Source: CAIKMD01 sp036501365
GTDB lineage: Bacteria > Pseudomonadota > Alphaproteobacteria > ATCC43930 > CGMCC-115725
DNA: 64,000 nt
NCBI GenBank assembly: GCA_036501365.1
Contig: DASYAL010000077.1
Coordinates: 27,189 to 91,188, forward strand
Direction: 5' to 3'
Within the stretch, counting starts at the first letter, position 1; every line of letters begins with the position of its first letter. Shown here one piece after another: positions 32,817 to 41,477 of the stretch. The notes beneath the pieces are model-generated. The model saw only the letters and a program-made list of their open reading frames with translations, was not told where the DNA came from and did not search any database. Both the position numbers and the translations under genes were made by a program.

Positions 32817-33866
32817 TTAGGACGTCCCGGGTAGGCTCGCTGCGCGGCGCCCTTCACCGAGGCTCCGCAAGAACGCGCGCGCCGGATATTCGATGCAGTA
32901 CGACACGGCGGCGCCAAGCCAGAGCGTCGGGATGCAGAAGAACACGACCATCGTGAGGGACACCGGCCAACCGAGCGCATTCACCGCTTGGCTCTCGTGA
33001 ATCAGCCACATGACCGGCACCATTTGCACCATGTAGATCGAATAGGAGATGCGGCCGAGATATTGCAGTGTCGTCGAGCCGAGGATGTGGCGGGTGCGGG
33101 CCTCGTTATGAGCCCCGGCGAGAATCAGGAACGGGAAAAAGCCGATGATCGCGGCATCTGTCCCGTGAAGCTCGCTAACGGCGATGATGGCTGCGACCAT
33201 GAGCAAGAATGTGCTGTCGCGGCGCAGGACCTCGCGCGCCCATCCGCTGGCGAAAAGCCGGTAAGTGATCACGCCGAGCAGGAATTCAGGGAGACAGCGG
33301 GTCAACACGAGGGGACCATAGGAGATGTCCGCATTCCCATGTTTGATCACGATAACGGCAAGCGCGAGCGCCGCGGCGATGCCCGCAGGCAACGCGACCG
33401 ACCGTTTGCGCAAGAGCGAATGGACCACGACGGGAAACAGAAGATAGGCGTAAAATTCGGCGCTGATGGACCAGGATGGGATATTCCAATTGAGGTAGCC
33501 GAGCCAGGGTCCCTGGCCGAGCACGAGGTTTATCAACAAGGCGCGGCCGCTGAACTCGGGCGAGCTGTTATAGAAGGGCAGCAGGAGCGCGAGAGCACAA
33601 AGATGTACGGGATAAATCCTCGCCACGCGCGCCCAGAGGAATTGCACAAGCTGCCGGCGCGACGGTCTTTCGTCCAGCGAGCGTCCGTAGACATGGGCGA
33701 GGACGAAACCGCTCAGGAAAAAAAAGAAGTCGACCGCAAGATAACCGCGCGAGAGGCCAACGCCGTTGGTCGCCTGCGAAAGGTGGAGCGCATGAAAGCC
33801 GAGGACGACGAGCGCGGCGATGCCGCGCATCGCCGTCAGCGAGCGAAGCTCCCGGGCGTCGGCCAT
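32817..33866 (-). CDS. Acyltransferase family 3 (OafA/YrhL-like) membrane protein
   Basis: 349 aa from ATG 33866, with GGGGAAG seven bases upstream; the TTG at 33887 is less likely. The family pattern is RSLTAMRGIAALVVLGFHAL (catalytic His in the first helix), LAVDFFFFLSGFVLAHVYGR, RRQLVQFLWARVARIYPVHL and IPSWSISAEFYAYLLFPVVV. These enzymes move acyl groups onto surface polysaccharides, lipids or glycans at the inner membrane. It ends 12 bases from the convergent permease gene. Confidence 0.9.
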   Translation of the reverse strand: MADARELRSLTAMRGIAALVVLGFHALHLSQATNGVGLSRGYLAVDFFFFLSGFVLAHVYGRSLDERPSRRQLVQFLWARVARIYPVHLCALALLLPFYNSSPEFSGRALLINLVLGQGPWLGYLNWNIPSWSISAEFYAYLLFPVVVHSLLRKRSVALPAGIAAALALAVIVIKHGNADISYGPLVLTRCLPEFLLGVITYRLFASGWAREVLRRDSTFLLMVAAIIAVSELHGTDAAIIGFFPFLILAGAHNEARTRHILGSTTLQYLGRISYSIYMVQMVPVMWLIHESQAVNALGWPVSLTMVVFFCIPTLWLGAAVSYCIEYPARAFLRSLGEGRRAASLPGTS

Positions 33867-34008
33867 TTCAGCGCTTCCCCACTCCAACCGACGCTGACAT
33901 CAATGGCCCCGCCCCGCCGCCCAAACGGAGGAAAGGTGGATTATCCCGCGTTAACGCGTGATTAATTTTCTCCCGCGTCCGGCGAAACTTCGCTCACAAA
34001 GGTGTCCC

Positions 34009-35262
34009 TTACACCTTGGCGAGCGCGATGTTGCGGCGTTTCAGGTCGGGTACCTTGGCGACGCCCGAGAGCAGCATCGTCGAATGGAGTTCGCCTGCCA
34101 TCCACTCATAGAGGCTCTTGACCCCCGGCGCTCCGCCGCACATGAGGCTCCACAGCACGGGCCGCCCCACCGCGCACACCGTCGCGCCCATCGACACCGC
34201 CTTGAAGACGTCGACGCCGCGCCGGACGCCGCTGTCGAAGATGATGGGCACGCGCCCTTCGACCGTGTCCACCGCCGAGCGCAGCATGGTGAAAGAGCCG
34301 GGGCCGCCATCCATCTGCCGGCCGCCGTGATTGCTGACCCAGATCGCCGACGCACCCGATTTGAGCGCTTCGCGGATGTCGTCGGTCTCCACAACGCCCT
34401 TGGTGATGACGGGGAGTCCCGACGCCTCGCGCAGGAAGCCAATATCGGAAAAACTCAGATCGTACTTCATGTCGGCGAAATTGCCGTGGCCGCCGTAACG
34501 GGGATCATGATTGCCGACCGTAAGGTTGGGATCGCGCGGGCGGCCGAAGGCGATGTATTCATCGCTCTGCCCTGGCCCCAGCGCGTCGGCGGTGAGCACG
34601 ATCGCCGAGAAGCCGGCGGCTTTCGCGCGCTGCACCAGCCAGCGGTTCAGCTCCATGTCGCGATTCATATAGATCTGGAACCATTTGGGGCCCGGCGTCG
34701 CCTTGGCGATATCTTCCAGCGGCCGGGTCGACGCGCCCGAGGAGACATAGAGCGTGCCGGCAGCGCCCGTGCCGCCGGCGGTCGCGACCTCGGCATCGAT
34801 ATGGAAGCTGCCATGCCCGCCCATCGGACAGGTGATCATCGGAAACGGCAGCTGATGGCCGAGGATCGAGGTGTGCAAGTTGATCGCCTCGTTGCCGACA
34901 TGCTGCAGCCGGCGCGGCGAGATCGGCATCGCATCGAGCGAGGCGCGGTTCGCGCGATAGGTCAGCCCTTCGCCGCACCAGCCGGTGATGGCAAAGCGCT
35001 CGGGCGAGATCGCCTTGCGCGCCTCGGCCTCGAGATGCTCGGGGCTGACGATGTTCAGGGGGTTGCTGGCGCTGCTGGCCTTGCCGAAATCGGGCGGCAG
35101 CGCCTGCGGCGTTGCCGGCGGCGTCGATGGCGCCGGCGGCGCCGGCATCCCCTGGGCCTGTGATGATGCGGGCGCATCCGCGGCAAGCGCTTCGGTTGCG
35201 CTGGCGGCGATCAGCGCTCCGGCGCCGACCGCTTGGAACAGGCTGCGTCGTGACGGTATCAT
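34009..35262 (-). CDS. Tat-exported FMN-dependent alpha-hydroxy-acid oxidase/dehydrogenase
   Basis: 417 aa. The N-terminus SRRSLFQAVGAGALIAASAT is a twin-arginine signal, followed by an Ala/Pro-rich linker to about residue 60. The catalytic TIM barrel has PMGGHGSFHIDAEVATAGGT, the FMN lysine in VITKGV (K288), the catalytic pair in SNHGGRQMDGG (H312, R315), and FDSGVRRGVDVFKA. It oxidises an L-2-hydroxy acid such as lactate, glycolate or mandelate, folded with FMN and exported. Most family members are cytoplasmic. GGGGGAATGCC precedes the ATG. Confidence 0.88.
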   Translation of the reverse strand: MIPSRRSLFQAVGAGALIAASATEALAADAPASSQAQGMPAPPAPSTPPATPQALPPDFGKASSASNPLNIVSPEHLEAEARKAISPERFAITGWCGEGLTYRANRASLDAMPISPRRLQHVGNEAINLHTSILGHQLPFPMITCPMGGHGSFHIDAEVATAGGTGAAGTLYVSSGASTRPLEDIAKATPGPKWFQIYMNRDMELNRWLVQRAKAAGFSAIVLTADALGPGQSDEYIAFGRPRDPNLTVGNHDPRYGGHGNFADMKYDLSFSDIGFLREASGLPVITKGVVETDDIREALKSGASAIWVSNHGGRQMDGGPGSFTMLRSAVDTVEGRVPIIFDSGVRRGVDVFKAVSMGATVCAVGRPVLWSLMCGGAPGVKSLYEWMAGELHSTMLLSGVAKVPDLKRRNIALAKV

Positions 35263-35361
35263 GGCATTCCCCCTAAAGTTTTCTCGATCTTGAGAGTGCG
35301 CCCATCGGGTGCTGCCGACAAGGGCGGCCGAGCCCCTTTGTCGCGCGCGAGCAAATGCGTT

Positions 35362-36180
35362 TCAGCCGCTGGGATTCGCGTGCGTCAGGCCCTTGAGCAA
35401 CAGCCGCTCGAGCTGGCCGACCGCGACGTACATCGCGATCGATAGGGTCGCGAGCACGCTAACCCCGACCCAGATGAGCGCGACGTCGTAGGTTTGGCCG
35501 GCGTAGAGGATTTGTCGGCCGAGCCCGTGCTGCGACGAGACGAATTCGCCGATGACCGCGCCGGTGAGGGCGAGCCCGATATTGATGCGCAGCGACGAGA
35601 CGATCCATGGAAGTACCGAGGGGACGACGAGCTTGGTGAATGCCTGAAATCGTGTCGCGCCGAGGGAATAAAACAGCTTCTCCGAATCGGGATCGATTGC
35701 GCGCACCGCGGTCGCGGTCGTCAGCGTCGTCACCACCACCGTGAGCGCGATGCCGATCGCGATCTTGGATGCGAGGCCGATGCCGAACACGATGACGAGC
35801 ATCGGCGCCAGGGCGAGCTTCGGCGTCGCCTCGAAGCAGATGAGGAAGGGCTGCGCGAGCGCGGCAAAGTTGCGCGACCACCAGAAGGAGAGCCCGATGA
35901 GCGTTCCCGAGAGCGTCCCGAGGACGAATCCCAGAATGGTCGATTGAAAGGTGAAGGCGGTATCGGCGAGTGCTTGGCCGCTCGCGACGAAGACCTCGAA
36001 CTTCGCCCAGATCTGCGACGGATAGGACCAATAGAAGGCGTCGATCCAGCCGATCCGCTCCCCGGCCTCCCAGGCGCCGAGAATCACGGCGATGATGGCC
36101 ATCTGAGTCAGCACCAGCTTCCAGGCGGGCCAGGCGCGCCGTGTCCCAAGCCGGCGCCCGCGGCGCGGACCCTCGCTCAT
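35362..36180 (-). CDS. ABC transporter permease, SsuC/TauC-like
   Basis: 272 aa, about six membrane helices. The EAA loop that docks the ATPase is SLGATRFQAFTKLVVPSVLP. The N-terminus is a basic cytoplasmic leader. It belongs to the importer group for sulfonates, nitrate, thiamine precursors and related compounds. Its ATG overlaps the ATPase stop by ATGA. This and the next gene are the only complete ABC membrane/ATPase pair in the window. Confidence 0.9.
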   Translation of the reverse strand: MSEGPRRGRRLGTRRAWPAWKLVLTQMAIIAVILGAWEAGERIGWIDAFYWSYPSQIWAKFEVFVASGQALADTAFTFQSTILGFVLGTLSGTLIGLSFWWSRNFAALAQPFLICFEATPKLALAPMLVIVFGIGLASKIAIGIALTVVVTTLTTATAVRAIDPDSEKLFYSLGATRFQAFTKLVVPSVLPWIVSSLRINIGLALTGAVIGEFVSSQHGLGRQILYAGQTYDVALIWVGVSVLATLSIAMYVAVGQLERLLLKGLTHANPSG

Positions 36181-36980
36181 GCCGCCTCTCCGCCGGCCAT
36201 GTCGCGGCCGTCGACATGGCGCAGCAGCTCCAGGCAGCGCTGCTTCAGGGCGATGAAATCCGGATGATGAAGCGTCTCCGGCGCGCGCGGACGGCTGATC
36301 GGCACGTCCAACGTGTCCTTGATGCGCCCGGGGCGCGGCGTCATGACGATGACCTGATCCGAGAGGTAGACCGCCTCCTCGACATCATGCGTGACGAAGA
36401 CCACGGTCTTCTGGAAATCCGCCCAGAGCTGCAGGAGCCATTCTTGCATCTGCGCGCGTGTCTGCGCGTCGAGCGCGCCGAACGGCTCGTCGAGCAACAC
36501 GACGTCGCTGTCGTAAAGCAGCGTGCGCAAGAGCGCCGCTCGCTGCCGCATACCGCCCGAGAGCGCGGCGGGATAATGCGACTCGAAGCCGGCAAGCCCG
36601 TAGCGGCGCAGATGGGGAGCGGCACGCTCGCGTGCCTCGCGCTTCGGGACGCCGCGCAGCTCCATGCCGAGAATGACGTTATCGAGCACGGTTCGCCACG
36701 GCAGCAACATATCCTTCTGCAGCATGTAGCCGGTGAAGCCGATCATGCCAGTGATCTTCATGCCGTCGAGATAGATATCGCCCTGCGAGGGCACGAGCAG
36801 CCCCGCGATGAGATTGAAGATCGTCGATTTGCCGCAGCCGGACGGACCGAGGATCGAGATGAAGCGGCGCTCCGGAATGGCGATCGTTACGGCATCGAGA
36901 GCCGCGACCTCCTCGCGATGAGTGCCGGAAAATGCGTGACTGACTGCACGGAGTTCGAGCTTCGTGCCGCGGGACGTCAT
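36177..36980 (-). CDS. ABC transporter ATP-binding protein, SsuB/TauB-like
   Basis: 267 aa. Walker A GPSGCGKST, Q-loop at GYMLQKDMLLPW, signature LSGGMRQRAAL, Walker B VVLLDEPFGALD and switch His in VFVTHDVEEAV are all intact. It powers the SsuC-like permease. It begins one base after the aminotransferase stop. The tail after residue 215 (TPRPGRIKDTLDVPISRPRA) is the family-typical extension. Confidence 0.92.
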   Translation of the reverse strand: MTSRGTKLELRAVSHAFSGTHREEVAALDAVTIAIPERRFISILGPSGCGKSTIFNLIAGLLVPSQGDIYLDGMKITGMIGFTGYMLQKDMLLPWRTVLDNVILGMELRGVPKREARERAAPHLRRYGLAGFESHYPAALSGGMRQRAALLRTLLYDSDVVLLDEPFGALDAQTRAQMQEWLLQLWADFQKTVVFVTHDVEEAVYLSDQVIVMTPRPGRIKDTLDVPISRPRAPETLHHPDFIALKQRCLELLRHVDGRDMAGGEAA

Positions 36981-36981
36981 C

Positions 36982-38343
36982 TCAGCATTTCGAGAGCCCG
37001 CGATCGACCGCGTCGATGATCTGGTCGATGTGGGCCTGTTCCACGATCAGCGGCGGCGACAACCCCAGCGAGCCTCCACCCGCGCGCACGAAGACTCCCG
37101 CCTCGGCCGTGGCCTGGACGATGCGCTCCATCGTCTTGTCGTCGATCGGCTTCTTCGTTTTGCGGTCGGAAACGAGCTCGAGCCGCGCCATCAGGCCCTT
37201 GCCCTGCACGTCGCCGACGATTGAATGCTTTTGATGCAGCCGCTGCAACCCGTCGAGCAGTTGCTGGCCCAAAGTCTTCGCATTCTCCCAGATGCGGAGC
37301 TCGCGCGCGATATCGAGCGCGGCGCAAACAGCGGCACAGCCGACGGGATGGCCGGAATAGGTATAGCCGTGGCCGATCGAGCCGGCCGCATCGTGATTCT
37401 TCTCGAAGGCATCGCTGATGCGGCGATTGACCAACGTGGCACCGAGCGGGAAATAGCCGCTGGTGATGCCTTTCGCGACCGTCATCATGTCGGGCTTCAC
37501 GCCCCAGCCGCGCGAGCCGCAGGGATCGCCGGTCCGGCCGAAGCCGCACACGACTTCATCGGCGATCAGCAGCACGCCGTATCTGTCGCAGATCTCGCGC
37601 ACGCGCGGCCAATAATTGGGCGGCGGCACGTAAAGCCCGCCGGCCGAGGTCACCGGCTCGAGCAGGAACGCGGCGACCGTGTCCGGGCCTTGGAAGATAA
37701 TCTCCTCTTCGAGCATCCGCGCGCAGAGCTCGCCGAGCCGCATCGGATCCTGCTCTTCGAACGGATTGCGATACGTCCAGGGCGACGCGACGTGATAGCA
37801 GCCCGGCAAGAGCGGCTCGTAATTGCGCCGATGATTGGCGCGGCTGTTGAGCGACGCGCCGCCGAAATGCGAGCCGTGATAGCCGTTCTTCACCGCGATG
37901 AATTTGTAGCGGTCCTTCTGGCCGAGCAGCTTCCAATACTGCCGCGACAGACGCAGCGCGGTTTCGACCGCATCGGAGCCGCCCGAGCAGAAGAACACCC
38001 GGGTCATCCCCTCCTCGGCGAACCATTCGTCGATCAGCTTCTTGGCCGCGCGCTCGGCGGGGCGATTGGTGTTGCCGCGGAACGACGAGAAATAGGGCAG
38101 CTTGTCGAGCTGCTCGGCGATCGCCTGCTTGATTCGCGTCTGGCTGTAGCCGAGGGTGACGACGGAGAGGAGACCGCTCGTCGCGTCGAGCAACCGCGTT
38201 CCATCCTCGGTAATGATGTGAACGCCCTCGCCGCGATCGATCGTGCGTTGCCGCGGCACGACCTCGGGCGAGGGATGGCCCGACGGGTGCCAGAAATACT
38301 GCCCGTCCTGATCGGCGAGAGATGCTTGCTTCGCGTCGTCCAT
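36982..38343 (-). CDS. Class-III PLP aminotransferase (omega-amino acid or diamine type)
   Basis: 453 aa from ATG 38343 with GGGGGGATC upstream. Motifs: TSGLLSVVTLGYSQ, FCSGGSDAVETALRLSRQYW (phosphate cup), AVKNGYHGSHFGGASLNSRA, LIADEVVCGFGRTGDP (PLP Asp), TVAKGITSGYFPLGA (Schiff-base Lys) and GYTYSGHPVGCAAV. Fold-type I class III enzymes transaminate terminal amines, for example taurine, beta-alanine, putrescine or other omega-amino acids. It heads the ABC operon, so the transported compound probably carries a primary amine. Confidence 0.9.
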   Translation of the reverse strand: MDDAKQASLADQDGQYFWHPSGHPSPEVVPRQRTIDRGEGVHIITEDGTRLLDATSGLLSVVTLGYSQTRIKQAIAEQLDKLPYFSSFRGNTNRPAERAAKKLIDEWFAEEGMTRVFFCSGGSDAVETALRLSRQYWKLLGQKDRYKFIAVKNGYHGSHFGGASLNSRANHRRNYEPLLPGCYHVASPWTYRNPFEEQDPMRLGELCARMLEEEIIFQGPDTVAAFLLEPVTSAGGLYVPPPNYWPRVREICDRYGVLLIADEVVCGFGRTGDPCGSRGWGVKPDMMTVAKGITSGYFPLGATLVNRRISDAFEKNHDAAGSIGHGYTYSGHPVGCAAVCAALDIARELRIWENAKTLGQQLLDGLQRLHQKHSIVGDVQGKGLMARLELVSDRKTKKPIDDKTMERIVQATAEAGVFVRAGGGSLGLSPPLIVEQAHIDQIIDAVDRGLSKC

Positions 38344-38533
38344 GATCCCCCCAGGCGGCGGCACTTAACAGCCAATGGGCGTGCGTATCCGCGTTGATGA
38401 CGATACTCCATTTGGGAAGCCGCTGAAACTCGTTCGCCATGCCGCGGGCAAGGTCGTGGACGCCAGCGCTGAAACATGCGAACGTCGCGACGGCCCGGCA
38501 AGAGGCCGGAGCCAAAGGTATGGGGGATCGATC

Positions 38534-39523
38534 ATGCGCCGATGGCTCGCCGTTTTCCTGCTTCTCGCTTTGGGCTTCGCGGCGCGGCCAAGCGCCGCAA
38601 AGGACATCGTGATCGCGGAGCCGGTGCACGGCGCGGGATTTCTGCCCGTCTACGTTGCGAAGGACAAGGGCTACTTCAAGGACGAGGGCCTCGACGTCAC
38701 GCTCGATACGATGGATGGCGGCGCCATGATTCCCGCGGTGGTTTCGGGCCAAGCCTTCGCGCTGACCGCTTCGGTCGATCGCAACGCCATGGCGAAGGTC
38801 GGCGGCAAGGACGTGAAAGCGGTCGTCAATCTCGACGAGCGGGCGAACATCTATCTTATGGCACGCAAAGACCTGATGCCCGTAACGACCGACCTCGCGA
38901 CGTTTTTGAAAGGCAAGCGCATCGCGGTCGGCGTCTATGGCGGCACGCCCAACAGCATGCTGCGCTATCTGCTGGCAACCAAGTGGCACCTCACCCCCGG
39001 CCAGGACGTGACGATCGTGGAGACGACGTCCTCGCCGCTGATTCTGGCGGCGGTCGCCGCGAAGCAGGCCGATCTCGGCGTCAACAGCGAGCCTTTCATC
39101 ATGCAAGGCATCCACCAGGGAGTGTGGGGCGAGCCGATCTACGCTGCGAAAGACCTCGGCATCTATGCCGATACGGCGCTCAGCGTGCGCGGAGACACCA
39201 TCCGCGACGATCCCGAAACGGTCCATGGTTTCGTCAGGGCGATGGTGCGGGCGCTCGTCTACGCCAACACACATCGGGACGAAATGCTCGACTTCGCGAA
39301 GAAGGAATTCCCGACCGCGCCGCCCGACGGGCTTACGGCTTCGCTCGACCGCATCTACAAGGACCACATCTACAGCACCGACGGCTATATCCCCCCCGAG
39401 GCTTGGGCGCTCGGCAATGCGGTGGTCAAGGAAGGCGGCGTCTTGAAAGAGGACGTGCCCTATGACCAGGTCGTCGACATGCGCTTCGTCGATCAGGTGC
39501 GCAAGGAGTTGAAGCTCGACTAG
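38534..39523 (+). CDS. Substrate-binding protein of the adjacent ABC importer
   Basis: 329 aa from ATG 38534 with GGGGGATC upstream; signal peptide MRRWLAVFLLLALGFAARPS to SAAKD. NMT1-like core: FLPVYVAKDKGYFKDEGLDV, VVSGQAFALTASVDRNAMAK, GKRIAVGVYGGTPNSMLRYL and AAVAAKQADLGVNSEPFIMQ. It is divergent from the aminotransferase-ATPase-permease operon across a 190-bp control region, completing the importer. Among the window's binding proteins it is the only one with a matching transporter beside it. Confidence 0.88.
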   Translation: MRRWLAVFLLLALGFAARPSAAKDIVIAEPVHGAGFLPVYVAKDKGYFKDEGLDVTLDTMDGGAMIPAVVSGQAFALTASVDRNAMAKVGGKDVKAVVNLDERANIYLMARKDLMPVTTDLATFLKGKRIAVGVYGGTPNSMLRYLLATKWHLTPGQDVTIVETTSSPLILAAVAAKQADLGVNSEPFIMQGIHQGVWGEPIYAAKDLGIYADTALSVRGDTIRDDPETVHGFVRAMVRALVYANTHRDEMLDFAKKEFPTAPPDGLTASLDRIYKDHIYSTDGYIPPEAWALGNAVVKEGGVLKEDVPYDQVVDMRFVDQVRKELKLD

Positions 39524-39529
39524 TGGGCT

Positions 39530-39583
39530 GGATTTGAAGTTCCTAAGACCTCTATGGCGTCTGCGTTTAGGAACTTCAAATCC
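39530..39583. other. Long perfect hairpin downstream of the binding-protein gene
   Basis: Arms GGATTTGAAGTTCCTAA (39530-39546) and TTAGGAACTTCAAATCC (39567-39583): 17 perfect pairs around a 20-base loop, six bases after the stop. No T-tract follows directly. It is clearly AT-richer than the surroundings. Confidence 0.8.
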
Positions 39584-39614
39584 GAAAACCACACGAGATT
39601 CAAATAGACTGCTG

Positions 39615-39683
39615 GTGTGGCTTGAAACCGAAATTCGCTCTGGGTCTTGCACCAACATCTGGCGAATTTCGGATTCCCCACAC
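39615..39683. other. Second hairpin of the paired-hairpin element
   Basis: Inner arms CCGAAATTCGC (39628-39638) and GCGAATTTCGG (39662-39672), with outer arms GTGTGG (39615-39620) and CCACAC (39678-39683). Together with 39530-39583 it makes a roughly 150-bp structured, AT-rich block between convergent genes. Confidence 0.7.
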
Positions 39684-39871
39684 TAGCTTCGCGGCTGCGA
39701 GATAGTGCAGGCCGCCGGACGCCATCCGTGCGCGACATTGCCGGCGACGACGAACAGCGAATAGGCGAGGATACAGACCAGCACCGCCGCCGCGAAGACC
39801 TCGACACTCCGCTGCTTGCGGTCAAATTCGACGAGCGATTGGCGACTGCCCGACGGGTTTCTTACCGCCAA
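39683..39871 (-). CDS. Small single-helix membrane protein (hypothetical)
   Basis: 62 aa if the TTG at 39871 is used; it lies nine bases after the GST stop, suggesting translational coupling. The sequence is polar at first (NPSGSRQSLVEFDRKQRSVE), then a single membrane helix FAAAVLVCILAYSLFVVAGN and a short tail. Codon bias follows neighbours. The rare start and lack of a recognised family make it tentative. Confidence 0.45.
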   Translation of the reverse strand: MAVRNPSGSRQSLVEFDRKQRSVEVFAAAVLVCILAYSLFVVAGNVAHGWRPAACTISQPRS

Positions 39872-39879
39872 ATGTCCGG

Positions 39880-40572
39880 TTAGACGGGATAGCCCTTGGC
39901 CTTGCCGGCGAAGCCGCCGAAAAGATCGAGCATGCGCTGGCGCCAGGCATAGACCGGGTCGTCGGCCGCGAGCAGCTTGAAGTCGCTGATGCAGCGGCAC
40001 CATTGAAAGCTGCCGAAGATCGCGTAGTCGGCATAGAGCGGTTTGTCGCCGCCGAGGAACGGCTGCGCCTTCACGACGAGCCGCAGCGGCACGAGGCTGT
40101 CGCGAAAGCCGGCGACCTCGTTGGCGCGGTTCGCGACCGCCGCTTCGAGCGATTTGCCGAGCCGCTCCTCGCGGCTCGAGCGGAAATAGTCGCGATCCTT
40201 CGCGTCGACATGCTTCCAGATGTCGAGCACGACGAATTTCATCATCGCGGGCTGCAGGAACCCGTCCGCCCAGCTCGCCTGGAAGCGCGACAGCGCCCTG
40301 CCGGCACCGCCGCCGAAGAGCGAGGGGCGGTCGGGATAATTCGTCTCGAGATAGTCGGCGATCGCCCAGGAATCGTTGACCCAGCGCTCGCCATCGACCA
40401 GCACCGGCACGCGGCCCTGTTTGCTGAAGGCGATCGCGTCTTTCTCGGTGAAGCGCCAAGGAATGGTCTCGACCTCGAGACCCTTATGCGCGAGCGCCAT
40501 TTTGATGCGCCAACAGTACGGGCTGAAGCGGCGATCCGCTTCCGCGCCGGCGAGATCGTAGAGCTTCAGCAT
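39880..40572 (-). CDS. Glutathione S-transferase family protein
   Basis: 230 aa. The N-terminal thioredoxin-fold domain has RFSPYCWRIKMALAHKGLEV (catalytic SPYCWR), QGRVPVLVDGERWVNDSWAI (cis-Pro and the GSH-binding D/S pair) and DYLETNYPDRP. The helical C-terminal domain follows from about residue 90. It conjugates or reduces using glutathione in the cytoplasm; class not assigned. It lies three bases after the CopD-like stop, so they form one minus-strand unit. Confidence 0.88.
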   Translation of the reverse strand: MLKLYDLAGAEADRRFSPYCWRIKMALAHKGLEVETIPWRFTEKDAIAFSKQGRVPVLVDGERWVNDSWAIADYLETNYPDRPSLFGGGAGRALSRFQASWADGFLQPAMMKFVVLDIWKHVDAKDRDYFRSSREERLGKSLEAAVANRANEVAGFRDSLVPLRLVVKAQPFLGGDKPLYADYAIFGSFQWCRCISDFKLLAADDPVYAWRQRMLDLFGGFAGKAKGYPV

Positions 40573-40575
40573 CGC

Positions 40576-41019
40576 CTATCCCCAATAACGCCCGGTCGCG
40601 CCGACCACGACGACGATGAGGCCGAGCACGAGATTGAACTCGACGATGCGCCGGATCTGGTTGAGCTGCGCCGCCGCGGCGGCGAAATCGCTGCTATCGA
40701 CGGCGCGGCGGAAGCGCTTCCACGGCGCGAAAAAAAGATGGCCGAAGGCGAGGATCATGATGACGCCCAAGGCTTCCATGATAGTGACGTGCAGACCGCG
40801 CACGCCCAGGATCTCCATCGCCATGCCGGTGACCAGCAACAGGATCACCGCCGCCCAGACCCAGGCGAAGAAGCGCTCGAAGATGCGCCGCCACAACGCG
40901 AGCCGCACCGGCGCGTCGAGCGGCGCGACCGAGGGCCGCACCATCTGATGCGCGAAGAACATGCCGCCGACCCAGATCACGGCGGCGAGGATGTGGAAGA
41001 AGAGAAGGCTCGGAATCAT
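40576..41019 (-). CDS. CopD-like integral membrane protein
   Basis: 147 aa from ATG 41019 (MIPSLLFFHILAAVIWVGGM). Four membrane helices; the first with a conserved His (FFHILAAVIWVGGMFFAHQM) and the region FERFFAWVWAAVILLLVTGM are typical of the CopD/DUF2269-type domain. CopD proteins are associated with copper uptake or haem-like ligand binding. It starts upstream of the GST in the same unit. Function beyond the family is not determined. Confidence 0.8.
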   Translation of the reverse strand: MIPSLLFFHILAAVIWVGGMFFAHQMVRPSVAPLDAPVRLALWRRIFERFFAWVWAAVILLLVTGMAMEILGVRGLHVTIMEALGVIMILAFGHLFFAPWKRFRRAVDSSDFAAAAAQLNQIRRIVEFNLVLGLIVVVVGATGRYWG

Positions 41020-41063
41020 GCGCGGGAGTGTACGTCGCCCGACCATACCGAACCATCCCTATC

Positions 41064-41135
41064 GTCATGCCCGGACTTGTTCCAGGCATCCACGCGCATG
41101 AACACGTGGATCGCCGGGATAAGCCCGGCGATGAC
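41064..41135. repeat. REP-like palindrome, GTCATGCCCGG family, copy 2
   Basis: GTCATGCCCGGACTTGTTCC at the left and GGATAAGCCCGGCGATGAC at the right, with an internal CACG...CGTG pair. It lies between the CopD-like gene and cbpM. Confidence 0.85.
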
Positions 41136-41159
41136 GCAGTTGAAGATCGCGCAAGAGAA

Positions 41160-41477
41160 TTATTCCTTCAACTTCGCGCGCAGCAGTGCCTGGGTCTCGG
41201 GCGGCAGCGCCTCGATCGCCGCGGCGACGCTCCTCAGGCGGTTGCGCAGCGCGTAGACCTGGTCGAGCAGGTTGAGCACCACCGGCATCGCCTCGATATC
41301 GATCAGCAGCTCGTGGCGCAACTCGACGATGAGGTGGAGACGCGCGACATCGATCTCGTGAAAGATATAGCCGCTCGCGACCTGTTCGGGCAGCACCCAG
41401 CGCGCCTCAATCCATTGCGTGAGCTCGGTGGCCTCGAGCCCCTTCACCTCGCGCAGCACCGCTTCGAAGGCGATCAT
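41160..41477 (-). CDS. cbpM: CbpM, modulator of the CbpA co-chaperone
   Basis: 105 aa starting MIAFEAVLREVKGLEATELT at 41477, overlapping the cbpA stop by ATGA. Segments WVLPEQVASGYIFHEIDVAR, LIVELRHELLIDIEAMPVVL and LLDQVYALRNRLRSV are those of CbpM/YccD, a MerR-like helical adaptor that binds the J-domain of CbpA and blocks its stimulation of DnaK. Confidence 0.88.
   Translation of the reverse strand: MIAFEAVLREVKGLEATELTQWIEARWVLPEQVASGYIFHEIDVARLHLIVELRHELLIDIEAMPVVLNLLDQVYALRNRLRSVAAAIEALPPETQALLRAKLKE

Noticed and set aside
37556..39658. 700-residue open frame on the minus strand
   Set aside because: Crosses the aminotransferase out of frame and runs antisense through the binding-protein gene at 38534, with no recognisable domain.
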